A stretch of 64,000 nt of DNA from Cyclobacterium roseum (GTDB lineage Bacteria; Bacteroidota; Bacteroidia; Cytophagales; Cyclobacteriaceae), in NCBI RefSeq assembly GCF_010119225.1, contig NZ_WNKF01000001.1:124001-188000 (forward strand), in the 5' to 3' direction. The position numbers and the translations under genes were made by a program. Shown here one piece after another: positions 9,846-19,082 of the stretch (its first letter is position 1; each line of letters starts with the position of its first letter). Under the pieces are notes generated by a model. It made no database searches and was not told where the DNA came from. It saw nothing but the letters and a program-made list of their open reading frames with translations.

Positions 9846-10748
9846 ATGAAAACAATACAAGGTAAACAGGAAAAGAAAATCTGGAATTTTAGTTTTCCTT
9901 CCAAGAAAAAATTAAATGGTAGCGGATTGCTGGTACTCGGCATGCTGTTTTTTACCTCCTGCCTGGATCCGCAATTGGAAACCGTGGCGGATATCGAGGA
10001 ACGTTTTGTGGGCATTAGTTCTATTGAAGTGGATGCCGGCTTTCTTCCAGCGGAGTACCTCGGATCTCCTGATTTGGAGGAAGTATCCCTGGATGCCTTA
10101 CTTCGATCCAATGTGGATGGGGGAAAGACAATTGCCTACAGGGTGGTAGGTGAAAAACTCATCGTCAGCCTGGATCAAAATGGCCTGAGAATGGGCCGGT
10201 CCGAGGGACACATCAGGCTTACGGGTCCGACCCACATGTCCTTGCAGATGCATGCCGGTTCCGGTACGATCCATGCCGAAAATGTGGTGGGAGATAGAAT
10301 TGATTTGGAAGTGAATTCCGGCCGGGTCAGTGCCAATAATCTTGATGCTTTGGAAGTGTACCTTACAGCAAGCTCAGGTGAGGTTGTAGGTGAAAACATC
10401 GCAGGAAACACGATAGCATCCGTTTCATCTGGGAAACTGAGCCTGGAACAAATCGAGGGAGACCTGGATGCAGAAACATCCAGCGGAAATATGGCATTCA
10501 TGGCTATCAACGGTTTATTGGATGTTAAGTTGAGTTCCGGAAAAATCGTCATGGATCAGGTACAGGCTTTGGGAAGGGTAAGCCTAAGTTCCGGCCAAGT
10601 GACAGGTAGCAACGTTGGGTTAAGCGAACACACCTCCTTTAAAGCCTCCTCTGGTAATATTTCCATACAGACCAACAGTAATTTGGCTGCTTTCAATTAC
10701 GAAATCCATACCGGAAGCGGAAGGGCCAGAATTGGGGGAAGTGAATAA
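9846..10748 (+). CDS. DUF4097/DUF2807-type (GIN-domain) lipoprotein, probably truncated at its C-terminus
   Basis: A 300-residue exported protein, starting at ATG 9846 (MKTIQGKQEKK). A basic N-terminus leads into a hydrophobic stretch ending GMLFFTSCLD, a lipobox-like site. The rest is a run of short beta-helix turns with repeated Ser-Ser/Ser-Gly corners (ASSGEVVGENIAG, VSSGKLSLEQIEG, TSSGNMAFMAIN, LSSGKIVMDQVQ, ASSGNISIQTNS), the pattern of the putative auto-transporter adhesin head GIN domain. It ends at TAA 10746-10748 after the segment GSGRARIGGSE. The frame stays open for a further 27 family-like codons past the stop (see next entry), so the gene appears to have lost its last turn. Confidence 0.8.
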   Translation: MKTIQGKQEKKIWNFSFPSKKKLNGSGLLVLGMLFFTSCLDPQLETVADIEERFVGISSIEVDAGFLPAEYLGSPDLEEVSLDALLRSNVDGGKTIAYRVVGEKLIVSLDQNGLRMGRSEGHIRLTGPTHMSLQMHAGSGTIHAENVVGDRIDLEVNSGRVSANNLDALEVYLTASSGEVVGENIAGNTIASVSSGKLSLEQIEGDLDAETSSGNMAFMAINGLLDVKLSSGKIVMDQVQALGRVSLSSGQVTGSNVGLSEHTSFKASSGNISIQTNSNLAAFNYEIHTGSGRARIGGSE

Positions 10749-10832
10749 TCAGGATCCCTGGTAATTATGAATGGATCCCCGCATACCATTAAAGGAGAGG
10801 TAAGTTCAGGTAGCATTACCATAGTTAATTGA
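10749..10832 (+). pseudogene. In-frame C-terminal remnant of the DUF4097-type gene, behind a stop codon
   Basis: Directly after TAA 10746-10748 the same frame reads SGSLVIMNG, then HTIKGEVSSGSITIVN, then TGA at 10830-10832. That is the typical last beta-turn and closing strand of this family (a GEVSSGSITI-like ending). The simplest reading is a recent nonsense mutation, a sequencing error, or readthrough of a single TAA. Confidence 0.65.
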
Positions 10833-10916
10833 TCCGTTCTATCCTGATTTTTAGCAGGATGGATAAATTTCATGACTGCTGATTCTTCCAAATCGGTAAA
10901 CAATTGTATTTTTAAA

Positions 10917-10950
10917 GCCAACAGCAGACCGAAAGCGGTCTGCTGTTGGC
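10917..10950 (+). terminator. Strong hairpin terminator
   Basis: A perfect 15-bp inverted repeat (10917-10931 and 10936-10950) closed by the 4-nt loop AAAG, with TTTATT downstream on the plus strand and TTTAAAAATACAA downstream on the minus strand. It lies 85 bp past the end of the DUF4097-type frame and should terminate that transcript. The remaining 287 bp before the penicillin acylase gene show nothing else recognisable. Confidence 0.8.
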
Positions 10951-11237
10951 TTTATTGGGTTAAAAAAATACGCATTTGAATAATTTGGTTGTCTCCAAAC
11001 ACCATTGGTTTTAGAGGTGGTTTTTCGGTTAGGGACTCTTTTTGTTATAGAACTGTAGGTTTTGAAGTCCTATTTTAGAACCCTTGGTGTAAAAATGGTA
11101 CTGTGTTGGTTATTTTATTGCCAGATACTGGATTTTTGCCTATTATTGAAGGCAATTATCAGAGGTCCGGAATCAGCCGCTATTCCATAGGGGGCATCAT
11201 TTTTTGGCCTCTGACTAGAAACGTTTAACCACCAACC

Positions 11238-13415
11238 ATGAAAAAATTACAATTATCATTGCTTGCCCTGTTGTTATGGGCTTGCCAGGCTCCAGTCCAT
11301 ACCGAATCGAATGACCTGGAACAACGGGCAGACAGGGTGACCATCATCCGGGATGATTACGGCATTCCCCATATTTATGCTGCCACGGATGCGGATGCGG
11401 TTTTTGGAATGCTTTACGCCCAGTGTGAAGATGACTTTAGAAGGGTAGAACGGAACTATATCTGGGCAACCGGCCGCCTGGCCGAACTGGAAGGAGAGCA
11501 GGCCCTATACAGTGACCTCCGAGCCAGGTTATACATGACCGAAGTAGAGGCCAAAGCAGCTTATGAAGGAGCTCCGGAATGGCTTCAGGACCTTTGCGAT
11601 GCCTTTGCCGATGGGGTCAATTATTACCTGGAAACCCACCCTGAAGTAGCGCCGCAGGTGTTGACCCGCTATGAACCCTGGTTTCCCATGTTTTTCAGTG
11701 AAGGCTCCATTGGTGGAGATATAGAGCGGATTTCCACCCAGAGAATTCAAGCTTTTTATGAAAATCAGGAGGCCCTGGCCTATTCCGAATTTGGTGATGG
11801 ACTGCTACACCCTGATCCCTATGAAGAGCCTAAGGGTTCCAATGGCATCGCCATTGCGCCAGAACTGAGCGAATCAGGTAATGCCCTATTGCTGATCAAT
11901 CCCCATACTTCCTTTTATTTTCGCCCGGAAATCCATGTGGCTAGTGAAGAGGGCTTGAATGCCTATGGAGCCGTTACCTGGGGACAATTTTTCGTATATC
12001 AGGGATTCAATGAAAAGACCGGTTGGATGCATACCTCTACCCGCCTGGACTTTATGGATGAGTTTCTGGAAGAGGTAAGGGAAGCCGAAAATGGCTACGA
12101 GTATGCTTATGGAGATGAATGGCGGGCAGTAGAGGAAATTCCTGTTACGCTTTCATATAGTTCCCCGGAAGGATTGCAGGAAAAAAGCTTCACCATGTAC
12201 CGTACACACCACGGACCGGTTACTCATAAACTGGATGACAAATGGGTGGCCACCAAAATCAACTGGGATCCTGTTAATGCCCTGATCCAAAGCTTTACCC
12301 GTACCAAACTGGATAACTACGAGGCATTTGTAGAAATGATGGACATCCGGACCAATTCTTCCAACAATACCGTTTTTGCAGATGCTGAAGGCAATATTGC
12401 CTATTTTCACGGCAACTTTATTCCCAAAAGGGACACCTCCTTTGATTTTTCCAGGCCGGTGGATGGCAGCGATCCGGCAACCGACTGGCAGGGTTTGCAT
12501 ACGGTAGCAGAGAGCATTGTCATTCACAACCCCCAAACCGGATGGATCCAAAATTGCAATTCCACTCCTTTTACTGCGGCAGGCCCTTACAGTCCCAAAC
12601 AGGAGGATTATCCCTATTACATGGCTCCCGATGCCGAGAATTTTCGCGGCATCCATGCGGTAGACCTGCTTTCCCAGGCAAGTGAGATTTCCCTGGACGA
12701 TTTGATTGCACTCGGATACGATCCCTACCTGCCGGCCTTTGAATACCTTATTCCGGAGCTGCTGGCGGCATTTGAGACGAAAGGGGCATCCTACAGTGAT
12801 TTAGCCGCTCCGATAGATGTTCTAAAAGAATGGGACTACAAGACCGGTGAAGGTTCCGTGGCCATGTCCCTGGCTCATTTTTATGGCATGTGGTTCAACA
12901 GGCAGATTGGAAATCCTTATCGGTTGATACCTTTTAACCAAAAGGAAGGGAACGAATTGGATTATGAAGCGGAGGATGTATTGGAGGCCTTTAACGCAGC
13001 GGTGGAGCAGTTGGAAGCTGATTTTGGCTCCTGGGAAATGCCCTGGGGAGAGATCAACCGCTTTCAACGACTGAGTGGGGATATAGACTTGGCCTATGAT
13101 GATTCCAAAGAAAGCCTCCCCATTGGATTGGCCTCGGGTCGCTGGGGGGCCCTGGCTTCTTTTGGTGCCAGTGCCCGGGAAAACACCAAAAAGCTCTACG
13201 GCTCCTCCGGAAACAGCTTTGTGGCAGCAGTGGAATTTGGAGAAAAGGTACGGGCGAAAAGCCTGCTGGCCGGTGGACAAAACAGTGATCTGAAGTCCCC
13301 TCATTTTGACGATCAGGCGCAGATGTATGCAGATGGCAGTTTCAAGGAGGTAGCCTACTACCGGGAAGATGTAGAAAAAAGGGCTGAGGAAACCTATCAT
13401 CCCGGGAAAAGGTAA
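11238..13415 (+). CDS. Penicillin acylase family protein (Ntn-hydrolase), lipoprotein
   Basis: A 725-residue member of the penicillin amidase / acyl-homoserine-lactone acylase family. These proteins self-cleave to expose an N-terminal serine that hydrolyses amide bonds. A lipoprotein signal precedes LLLWAC at residue 16. The predicted cleavage site is G200/S201 in EEPKGSNGIAIAP. Supporting motifs include ADAVFGMLYAQCEDDFRR in the alpha chain, and TYRTHHGPV-like (MYRTHHGPV), WIQNCNSTPF and SFVAAVEFGEKVRAKSLLAGGQ in the beta chain. The natural substrate could be an N-acyl amino acid, peptide or acyl-homoserine lactone; context gives no choice. The gene is flanked by a terminator upstream and cydA downstream. 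Confidence 0.9.
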   Translation: MKKLQLSLLALLLWACQAPVHTESNDLEQRADRVTIIRDDYGIPHIYAATDADAVFGMLYAQCEDDFRRVERNYIWATGRLAELEGEQALYSDLRARLYMTEVEAKAAYEGAPEWLQDLCDAFADGVNYYLETHPEVAPQVLTRYEPWFPMFFSEGSIGGDIERISTQRIQAFYENQEALAYSEFGDGLLHPDPYEEPKGSNGIAIAPELSESGNALLLINPHTSFYFRPEIHVASEEGLNAYGAVTWGQFFVYQGFNEKTGWMHTSTRLDFMDEFLEEVREAENGYEYAYGDEWRAVEEIPVTLSYSSPEGLQEKSFTMYRTHHGPVTHKLDDKWVATKINWDPVNALIQSFTRTKLDNYEAFVEMMDIRTNSSNNTVFADAEGNIAYFHGNFIPKRDTSFDFSRPVDGSDPATDWQGLHTVAESIVIHNPQTGWIQNCNSTPFTAAGPYSPKQEDYPYYMAPDAENFRGIHAVDLLSQASEISLDDLIALGYDPYLPAFEYLIPELLAAFETKGASYSDLAAPIDVLKEWDYKTGEGSVAMSLAHFYGMWFNRQIGNPYRLIPFNQKEGNELDYEAEDVLEAFNAAVEQLEADFGSWEMPWGEINRFQRLSGDIDLAYDDSKESLPIGLASGRWGALASFGASARENTKKLYGSSGNSFVAAVEFGEKVRAKSLLAGGQNSDLKSPHFDDQAQMYADGSFKEVAYYREDVEKRAEETYHPGKR

Positions 13416-13583
13416 AGGTGGCCTGATATACATGATAAAATTCAGGAAAATTTACAGCCGGTGTAAGTGGATTTTTGCCTTGATTTTAAGAGATTTAGGC
13501 TTCGGTATTTTCGACAAAAATTGGAGGCTATCCCAAATCTACGTTAGAGGTATGCCTTGCCTGTTCACCAATCCTTGCCGCAT

Positions 13584-14969
13584 ATGGATGTAGAAATATT
13601 ATCCCGGATTCAATTTGCATTTACGATCGCATTCCATTACATCTACCCGCCCCTTAGTATTGGCCTGGGTCTGATCATGGTGATCATGGAGTCTCTTTAT
13701 CTGAAAACAGGAAATAAGGAATACGAAATCCTGGCCAAATTCTGGACCAAGATTTTTGCCCTGACTTTTGGCATTGGCGTGGCGACAGGTATTGTCATGG
13801 AATTTGAGTTTGGGACCAACTGGGCCACTTATTCCCGCTATGTAGGCGATGTGTTTGGAAGCGCACTGGCAGCGGAAGGTATTTTTGCTTTTGCGCTGGA
13901 AAGCGGTTTTCTTGGGGTGCTGCTGTTTGGATGGAACCGTGTAAAGCCCTGGGTGCACTGGGTAGCTACCATGGGCGTCTTTTTGGGGTCCATGTTTTCG
14001 GCGGTATGGATCGTCATTGCCAATAGCTGGCAGCAAACTCCGGCAGGTTACCACGTGGTGGGAGAGGGGATGGAAGCCAGGGCTGAGATCACCGATTTCT
14101 GGGAAATGGTATTCAACCCCTCCAGCATGGACCGGTTGATTCATACATGGCAGGGAGCCTTTCTGGCAGGAGCTTTTCTGGTCTTAAGCGTGCATGCCTA
14201 CTACCTGCGCAAAGGCCGGTTTGTGGATATCTCCAAAAAAGCCTTTCGTATTGCCTTGGTCGTAGCCACCATTTTTTCCCTGTCCCAATTGGTATCCGGA
14301 CACAGTTCGGCAAACGGCGTGGCAGAGAACCAGCCCGCGAAGCTGGCGGCTTTTGAAGGGCATTTCGAAGCCGCTGCCCCCGGAGACATGTACCTATTTG
14401 GATGGGTAGACAAAGAATCGCAACAGGTGTGGGGCGTAAAGGTGCCTGGTGGACTCTCCTTCCTGCTGGATTACCGCTTCGATACACCGGTTACCGGCCT
14501 CAATGCCTTCAAGGAAGAAGATCGTCCTTCCCAGATCAACGCCGTATTTCAGTTTTACCACATCATGGTATCCATTGGGATGTTTTTGATTGCGTTGACC
14601 CTATTTGCCTGTTACAAGTGGATCAAGGGTGATTTGTTCGAAAGCAAAGGCCTGCTCTGGGTTTTTTCCTTTTCGGTTATCCTGCCGCAGGTAGCCAACC
14701 AGGTGGGTTGGTTTGCGGCAGAAATGGGCAGGCAACCCTGGGTGGTCTATGGGCTTTTACGTACCAGCGATGCCCTGAGTAAATCGGTAACGGAAAATCA
14801 GGTGCTTTTTTCCTTGATTATGTTTTTCTTTATCTACACCCTGTTGTTGCTCTTATTTTTATATTTATTGAATAAAAAGATCAAACATGGGCCCTATGAG
14901 GAAAAGGAAGACGATGACCGTCCCTTTCAACGGGAAGTCGCCCAATCATTTTCTACGCCAAAAAACTGA
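13584..14969 (+). CDS. cydA: Cytochrome bd ubiquinol/menaquinol oxidase subunit I
   Basis: Quinol-oxidising subunit of the bd-type terminal oxidase, which reduces O2 to water with high affinity and contributes to proton motive force. From ATG 13584 ([14 protein letters not shown]) the protein has 461 residues; a longer frame starting with TTG 13557 exists but its extra residues are not family-like. Visible motifs are the haem-ligand region [15 protein letters not shown], the second conserved segment [18 protein letters not shown], and [12 protein letters not shown] near the C-terminus. About nine hydrophobic segments are present. The Q-loop is of the short type. cydB follows after 3 bp. Confidence 0.97.
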   Translation: MDVEILSRIQFAFTIAFHYIYPPLSIGLGLIMVIMESLYLKTGNKEYEILAKFWTKIFALTFGIGVATGIVMEFEFGTNWATYSRYVGDVFGSALAAEGIFAFALESGFLGVLLFGWNRVKPWVHWVATMGVFLGSMFSAVWIVIANSWQQTPAGYHVVGEGMEARAEITDFWEMVFNPSSMDRLIHTWQGAFLAGAFLVLSVHAYYLRKGRFVDISKKAFRIALVVATIFSLSQLVSGHSSANGVAENQPAKLAAFEGHFEAAAPGDMYLFGWVDKESQQVWGVKVPGGLSFLLDYRFDTPVTGLNAFKEEDRPSQINAVFQFYHIMVSIGMFLIALTLFACYKWIKGDLFESKGLLWVFSFSVILPQVANQVGWFAAEMGRQPWVVYGLLRTSDALSKSVTENQVLFSLIMFFFIYTLLLLLFLYLLNKKIKHGPYEEKEDDDRPFQREVAQSFSTPKN

Positions 14970-14972
14970 CTC

Positions 14973-16010
14973 ATGGAAACACTAGCCGGTATCGATTATC
15001 CCACACTTTGGTTTCTGGTAGTTGGTGGCCTGTTTTCGGGCTATGCCATCCTGGATGGATTTGATTTTGGCGCAGGGGCCTGGCACTTGTTTTTTAAACA
15101 GGAAAAAAGCCGGCGCCTGGCACTGAATGCCATTGGTCCGGTATGGGATGGCAATGAGGTCTGGCTGGTCATTGGCGGAGGAGCCCTTTTTGCCGGGTTT
15201 CCGGTGATGTATGCTACCCTGCTTTCGGGAATGTACATCCCCTTTATGTTGTTTTTGATGTTTATTATTTTTCGGGCCGTGTCCATAGAATTCCGCGGCA
15301 AAGAGGAAATGGCCTGGTGGCGGAAGATGTGGGATATTTCTTATTCCGTATCCAGTATCGTTTTGCCCTTTTTGCTTGGGGTGGTCCTGGGAAACGTTTT
15401 GCTTGGCTTGCCCATAGGGGAAAATTTTGAATACGAGGGCGGTGGTTTTTTCACCTTCCTGAACCCCTTTGCACTGATGGTAGGTATTTCTACCCTCGCG
15501 CTGATGATGAGCCATGGCGCCATCTACCTGCTATTGAAAACAGAAGGTAGGATGTACGCCAAACTAACCGTTTTACTAAAAAAGGGCATGATTTTTTTTA
15601 TGGTGAGCTTTGGCATCACCTCCCTGTATACGCTGATTTACATTCCGCATCTGTCCGACACGTTTCGGGATCAACCCGTTTTATTTATCGTTCCGCTGCT
15701 GGTTTTTTTGAGTATAGCCAATGTACCCCGCTTGTCAAGCAAAAAGAAATACGGGCAGGCATTCTTTTTTTCTTCCCTGACGATTAGTTTGTTGCTGGTG
15801 TTGGTAGCGATCGAATTGTACCCCAACCTGCTGGTGTCTACCCTGGATTCTCAATATAACATCACTGTCTATAATGCCGCTGCTTCGGACAAGTCCCTGG
15901 GAATCATGCTGACCTTTGCTGCTATCGGTACCCCGCTGGTAATTGGGTACACGACCTTTGTGTACCTCACCTTCCGCGGCAAAGTGAAGATTGATGAGAT
16001 GAGTTATTGA
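14973..16010 (+). CDS. cydB: Cytochrome bd oxidase subunit II
   Basis: A 345-residue polytopic partner of CydA, needed for haem b595/d assembly. The start METLAGIDYPTLWF and the segments YAILDGFDFGAGAWH, GPVWDGNEVWLVIGGGALFAGFP and AVSIEFRGK are hallmark CydB sequences. It is translationally adjacent to cydA. No cydX-like small ORF or cydDC transporter genes are seen downstream. Confidence 0.97.
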   Translation: METLAGIDYPTLWFLVVGGLFSGYAILDGFDFGAGAWHLFFKQEKSRRLALNAIGPVWDGNEVWLVIGGGALFAGFPVMYATLLSGMYIPFMLFLMFIIFRAVSIEFRGKEEMAWWRKMWDISYSVSSIVLPFLLGVVLGNVLLGLPIGENFEYEGGGFFTFLNPFALMVGISTLALMMSHGAIYLLLKTEGRMYAKLTVLLKKGMIFFMVSFGITSLYTLIYIPHLSDTFRDQPVLFIVPLLVFLSIANVPRLSSKKKYGQAFFFSSLTISLLLVLVAIELYPNLLVSTLDSQYNITVYNAAASDKSLGIMLTFAAIGTPLVIGYTTFVYLTFRGKVKIDEMSY

Positions 16011-16053
16011 CGGCCATCCTCCCTTTTTTCCGGATGATTTGAGCGCTAGGCCA

Positions 16054-16083
16054 TTGCCTTTTAGATGGATTCCTGTATATTTC
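16054..16083 (+). promoter_or_regulatory. Candidate Bacteroidota-type promoter for the SMP-30 gene
   Basis: TTG at 16054-16056, a 19-bp spacer and TATATTTC at 16076-16083 (one mismatch to TAnnTTTG). It ends 26 bp before the ATG at 16110, so it would give a short leader. Confidence 0.5.
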
Positions 16084-16109
16084 CTTTAGAACCATCAAAC
16101 CCAAAAACC

Positions 16110-17054
16110 ATGAAGATAACTTCCCACCTCCGCAAAATCAGTTTTTTCGCTCTTTTCTTCCTTTTTCTTCTCCCGGTTTTTGGTCAAAACCTGGACGTAA
16201 AAGACCAGGCCCTGCTGGATTTGGTAGCCGAGGATGCGGAAATAAAAAAATTGGCAGATGGCTTTCGGTTTACCGAGGGGCCCGTCTGGAACAAGGAGGA
16301 AGGTCATTTGCTGTTTAGCGATATTCCCGCCAATACCATCTATCAGTGGAAGCCTGGAGAGCAAGTAAGCGTTTTTAGGGAACCCAGCAACAATTCCAAT
16401 GGCCTGACCTACGATGCGGAAGGGAACTTGCTGATGGCCGAACACGGTGGCAGAAAGATCGCCAGCCTAAGTCCGGAGGGACAGTACGATGCCGTGGTAA
16501 CAGCATACAAAGGCACCCGGCTTAACAGTCCCAATGACCTGATTGTGCACAGCAATGGAGCCATCTACTTCACCGACCCTCCTTATGGCTTGCCGTCGGA
16601 TGCCAGCGATACCTTGGGTATTTATGGAGTATATCGCTTTTACAAAGGGAAGACAACCCTGATCGACGAGGATCTGTACCGGCCCAACGGGCTGGCCCTG
16701 TCGCCGGACGAGCGCACGCTGTACGTGGCCAATTCGGACCGGCCCAAAAAATACATGAAGTACCCCGTTAGCAAAGGGGGGAAGGTAGGCAAGGGGAGCC
16801 TTTTTTTCAATGCCTCAGGTCTGTCTGGCAATGGGAATCCGGATGGCATTAAAGTGGATAAGCAGGGCAACCTCTTTGCCACCGGGCCGGGAGGGGTGGT
16901 AGTATTTGCTCCCAATGGCCGTCTGCTGGGAACCATCCGCTTTCCGGAAACCCCTTCCAATCTGGCCTTTGGAGGACCAGAGGGGAAAACGCTTTTTGTA
17001 ACTGCGAGGACCGGACTGTATGCGGTGGAATTAAAAGTAGCCGGAAACGAGTAA
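16110..17054 (+). CDS. Exported SMP-30/gluconolactonase-family lactonase
   Basis: A 314-residue six-bladed propeller of the SMP-30/Gnl/LRE family, which hydrolyses sugar lactones using a divalent metal. The start at ATG 16110 gives a clean signal peptide (hydrophobic core ending FLLPVFGQ). Conserved segments include FTEGPVWNKEEGHLLFSDI, LNSPNDLIVHSNGAIYFTDP and RPNGLALSPDERTLYVANSD, which carry the Glu, Asn and Asp metal ligands of the family. It is followed after 3 bp by an enolase-superfamily gene. The pair suggests an extracytoplasmic aldonolactone-to-sugar-acid conversion; the exact sugar is unknown. Confidence 0.9.
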   Translation: MKITSHLRKISFFALFFLFLLPVFGQNLDVKDQALLDLVAEDAEIKKLADGFRFTEGPVWNKEEGHLLFSDIPANTIYQWKPGEQVSVFREPSNNSNGLTYDAEGNLLMAEHGGRKIASLSPEGQYDAVVTAYKGTRLNSPNDLIVHSNGAIYFTDPPYGLPSDASDTLGIYGVYRFYKGKTTLIDEDLYRPNGLALSPDERTLYVANSDRPKKYMKYPVSKGGKVGKGSLFFNASGLSGNGNPDGIKVDKQGNLFATGPGGVVVFAPNGRLLGTIRFPETPSNLAFGGPEGKTLFVTARTGLYAVELKVAGNE

Positions 17055-17057
17055 ACC

Positions 17058-18329
17058 ATGAAAGGAGATAGAAGAAAGTTTATCAAGCGTTCTGCCCTGG
17101 GAGCAGTAGTCGGTATGACCGGTCTGGCTGCGGGCGTTTCTGGAAAAAATGCGCCGGAGCCGGACAGGCAGGAGGAGGCCCTGGACCGAATTTTGGCCGA
17201 ACCGGTGTTGCGCCTGGATGAGCTGAAGGATCCGGTCTGGATTGAGACGGTAGAATTGCTGCGCAAGGGAGATAACTTTATCTGCCGCGTTCGCTCCAAA
17301 GAGGGTGCCGAAGGGCTATCCGTAAGCAATAACATGCAGATGAAGCACCTGTACCCCATTTTTGTCAACCGCATTCAGCCCTTTTTTATCGGCAAGGATG
17401 CCCGGGAATGGGAAAAGCTTTTGGAAGAGGTGTACGTGTACCAGAGCAATTACAAATTGCAAAACCTGGCCTTCTGGGTGCCCCTGGCTACGCTGGAATT
17501 TGCCATTCTGGACTTGCTGGGAAAATTGGCCCATAAAAGCATGGGGTCCTTGCTGGCAGAAACCATTTACCATCCGGAGATTGCCGTGTACCAGGCCAAT
17601 AATTACCGGGGAAAATCGGCGGAGGAATCCATAGACCTGATTGAAAAGCATGTCCGGGAAACCGATGCCCGGGCCCTGAAATTCAAGGTGGGTGGCCGGA
17701 TGAGTCACAATGCCGATTATCCCCCCGGAAGGACCGAAGCGCTGATCCCTCTGGTGAGGGAACGTTTTGGTCCGGAGATGGTGATTTATGCCGATTCCAA
17801 TGGTTCCTATACCCCTGAGGAGGCCATAAGGGTAGGGAGGATCATGGAAGAATACCAATATGATTTTTACGAGGAACCCGTTCCGTTTGACTGGTATGAA
17901 GAAACCCTGGAAGTCACCAAAGCAGTTAATATTCCGGTGGCCGGTGGGGAACAGGAACCCAGCCTGCATGGTTTCCGCTGGCTGGTCAAAGAGGATGCCC
18001 TGGACATTGTGCAGCCCGATATTTTCTATTTTGGGGGCATGGTGCGGTCCATGAAGGTGGCCAAAATGGCGGCCCTGAAAGGAAAGCCCTGCACGCCCCA
18101 TATTTCCGGTTCGGGTCTGGGTTACCTGTATATGATGCATTTTGTGTCGGCCGTTTCCAATGCCGGACCGTTTCATGAATTCAAGGGGTTTAACAATGAA
18201 ATCCCCCTGGACAGTCCAACTTCCAGCCTTTCCAGTAAAGGCGGCAAAGTGACCGTGCCTACCGGACCGGGGCTGGGCGTGACGCTGGATCCAAGGTTTG
18301 TGGCGGAGCATCGGGTGGTGGAGGGGTAA
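17058..18329 (+). CDS. Mandelate racemase/muconate lactonizing enzyme family protein, Tat-exported
   Basis: Enolase-superfamily enzyme that abstracts the alpha-proton of a carboxylate and usually acts as a sugar-acid dehydratase, epimerase or cycloisomerase. The N-terminus MKGDRRKFIKRSALGAVVG is a twin-arginine signal, so the folded protein is exported. The acid/base lysines lie in ALKFKVGG; the metal ligands are D (VIYADSNGSY), E (FYEEPVPFDW) and E (AGGEQEPSLHG); the histidine lies in CTPHISGSGLG. Length (423) is normal. It forms an apparent operon with the exported SMP-30 lactonase. The precise substrate cannot be assigned. Confidence 0.9.
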   Translation: MKGDRRKFIKRSALGAVVGMTGLAAGVSGKNAPEPDRQEEALDRILAEPVLRLDELKDPVWIETVELLRKGDNFICRVRSKEGAEGLSVSNNMQMKHLYPIFVNRIQPFFIGKDAREWEKLLEEVYVYQSNYKLQNLAFWVPLATLEFAILDLLGKLAHKSMGSLLAETIYHPEIAVYQANNYRGKSAEESIDLIEKHVRETDARALKFKVGGRMSHNADYPPGRTEALIPLVRERFGPEMVIYADSNGSYTPEEAIRVGRIMEEYQYDFYEEPVPFDWYEETLEVTKAVNIPVAGGEQEPSLHGFRWLVKEDALDIVQPDIFYFGGMVRSMKVAKMAALKGKPCTPHISGSGLGYLYMMHFVSAVSNAGPFHEFKGFNNEIPLDSPTSSLSSKGGKVTVPTGPGLGVTLDPRFVAEHRVVEG

Positions 18330-18415
18330 ATCGGTAGGTCTGCAGGGAAACAAGTAGTGCTAGGTTTCCTTTTTAGTAGCTGCTGGTTAAAAAATGAAAC
18401 CTAACCCTTACAAAA

Positions 18416-18724
18416 ATGAACAAATACCTATTGAATGGCAAATTGACCGCAAAGCCCGGGCATCAGGAAGCCCTGGCATCGATTTTACTGGAAGCATCCC
18501 AATTGGTGGCTACCGCTAAAGGGTGTAGGCTATATGTAATCGGAAAGGACAAAGCCGATAGCCATTCCGTACACATTACCGAAATCTGGGACAGCAAAGA
18601 GGACCACGACCAATCCCTGAAAGTAGAAGGGGTGCGGGAACTCATCGGGAAGGCCATGCCCCTACTGGATGGGCCGCCAGCCAAAGGGCAGGAGCTGGAG
18701 CTTATTGGTGGAGTGGGGATTTAA
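18416..18724 (+). CDS. Putative quinol monooxygenase (ABM domain, YgiN-like)
   Basis: A 102-residue small monooxygenase-type protein. The pattern KLTAKPGHQEALASILLEAS, a central strand with CRLYVIGKD, the HITEIWDSKEDHDQSLK segment with its conserved Trp and His, and a short C-terminal helix match the YgiN/ABM group. Several members reoxidise quinols or act in stress protection, but this one cannot be tied to a substrate. It is transcribed alone and lacks a clear promoter match. Confidence 0.85.
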   Translation: MNKYLLNGKLTAKPGHQEALASILLEASQLVATAKGCRLYVIGKDKADSHSVHITEIWDSKEDHDQSLKVEGVRELIGKAMPLLDGPPAKGQELELIGGVGI

Positions 18725-18830
18725 GATGGCGGTCGGAAGCGGTAGATAGCTACCGGAGCGGTGGGTCTCTGGTTATTTGAATGAGCAGTACAAGTCTCTA
18801 TATTGTCTTTTTCAAAAAATAGATACCCTT

Positions 18831-19082
18831 ATGTTAATGCTAATGCCAAAAAAATTGAAAAGCGTAGATCCGAAACCTGAAAGAATTGTTATATTGGGTA
18901 AAGAAGATCAGTATATGGTAACAATAATAAAAAAAGGGACTCCCAAAGAGGAGATAAAGAGACGGGTTGATGAAGTTATTTCAAAATCTCCCAAGAGAGA
19001 TATCACGAAATATGCAGGAAAGTTAAAAACCGGCATAGACCCATTAGCCTATCAAAGACAGATGAGAGATGAGTGGGAATAG
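18831..19082 (+). CDS. Putative antitoxin of a PIN-domain toxin-antitoxin pair
   Basis: A small basic protein of 83 residues from ATG 18831 (further in-frame ATGs at 18837 and 18843; the open frame begins earlier at a TTG, 18777). I do not recognise the family. The middle reads PERIVILGKEDQYMVTIIKK and the C-terminal part (DITKYAGKLKTGIDPLAYQ) looks like a flexible toxin-binding tail. The assignment rests on position: its last 14 bases overlap the start of the PIN-domain gene, the usual layout of a type II toxin-antitoxin operon in which the antitoxin represses its own promoter. Confidence 0.7.
   Translation: MLMLMPKKLKSVDPKPERIVILGKEDQYMVTIIKKGTPKEEIKRRVDEVISKSPKRDITKYAGKLKTGIDPLAYQRQMRDEWE

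Noticed and set aside
16011-16053. Possible cydX or terminator after cydB
   Set aside because: No small hydrophobic ORF fits before the next gene and the CATCC/GGATG stem is too short to call a terminator.
17316-18353. 345-codon open frame opposite the enolase-superfamily gene
   Set aside because: Entirely antisense to a gene with an intact catalytic site; composition rich in His, Gly and Phe without domain resemblance.
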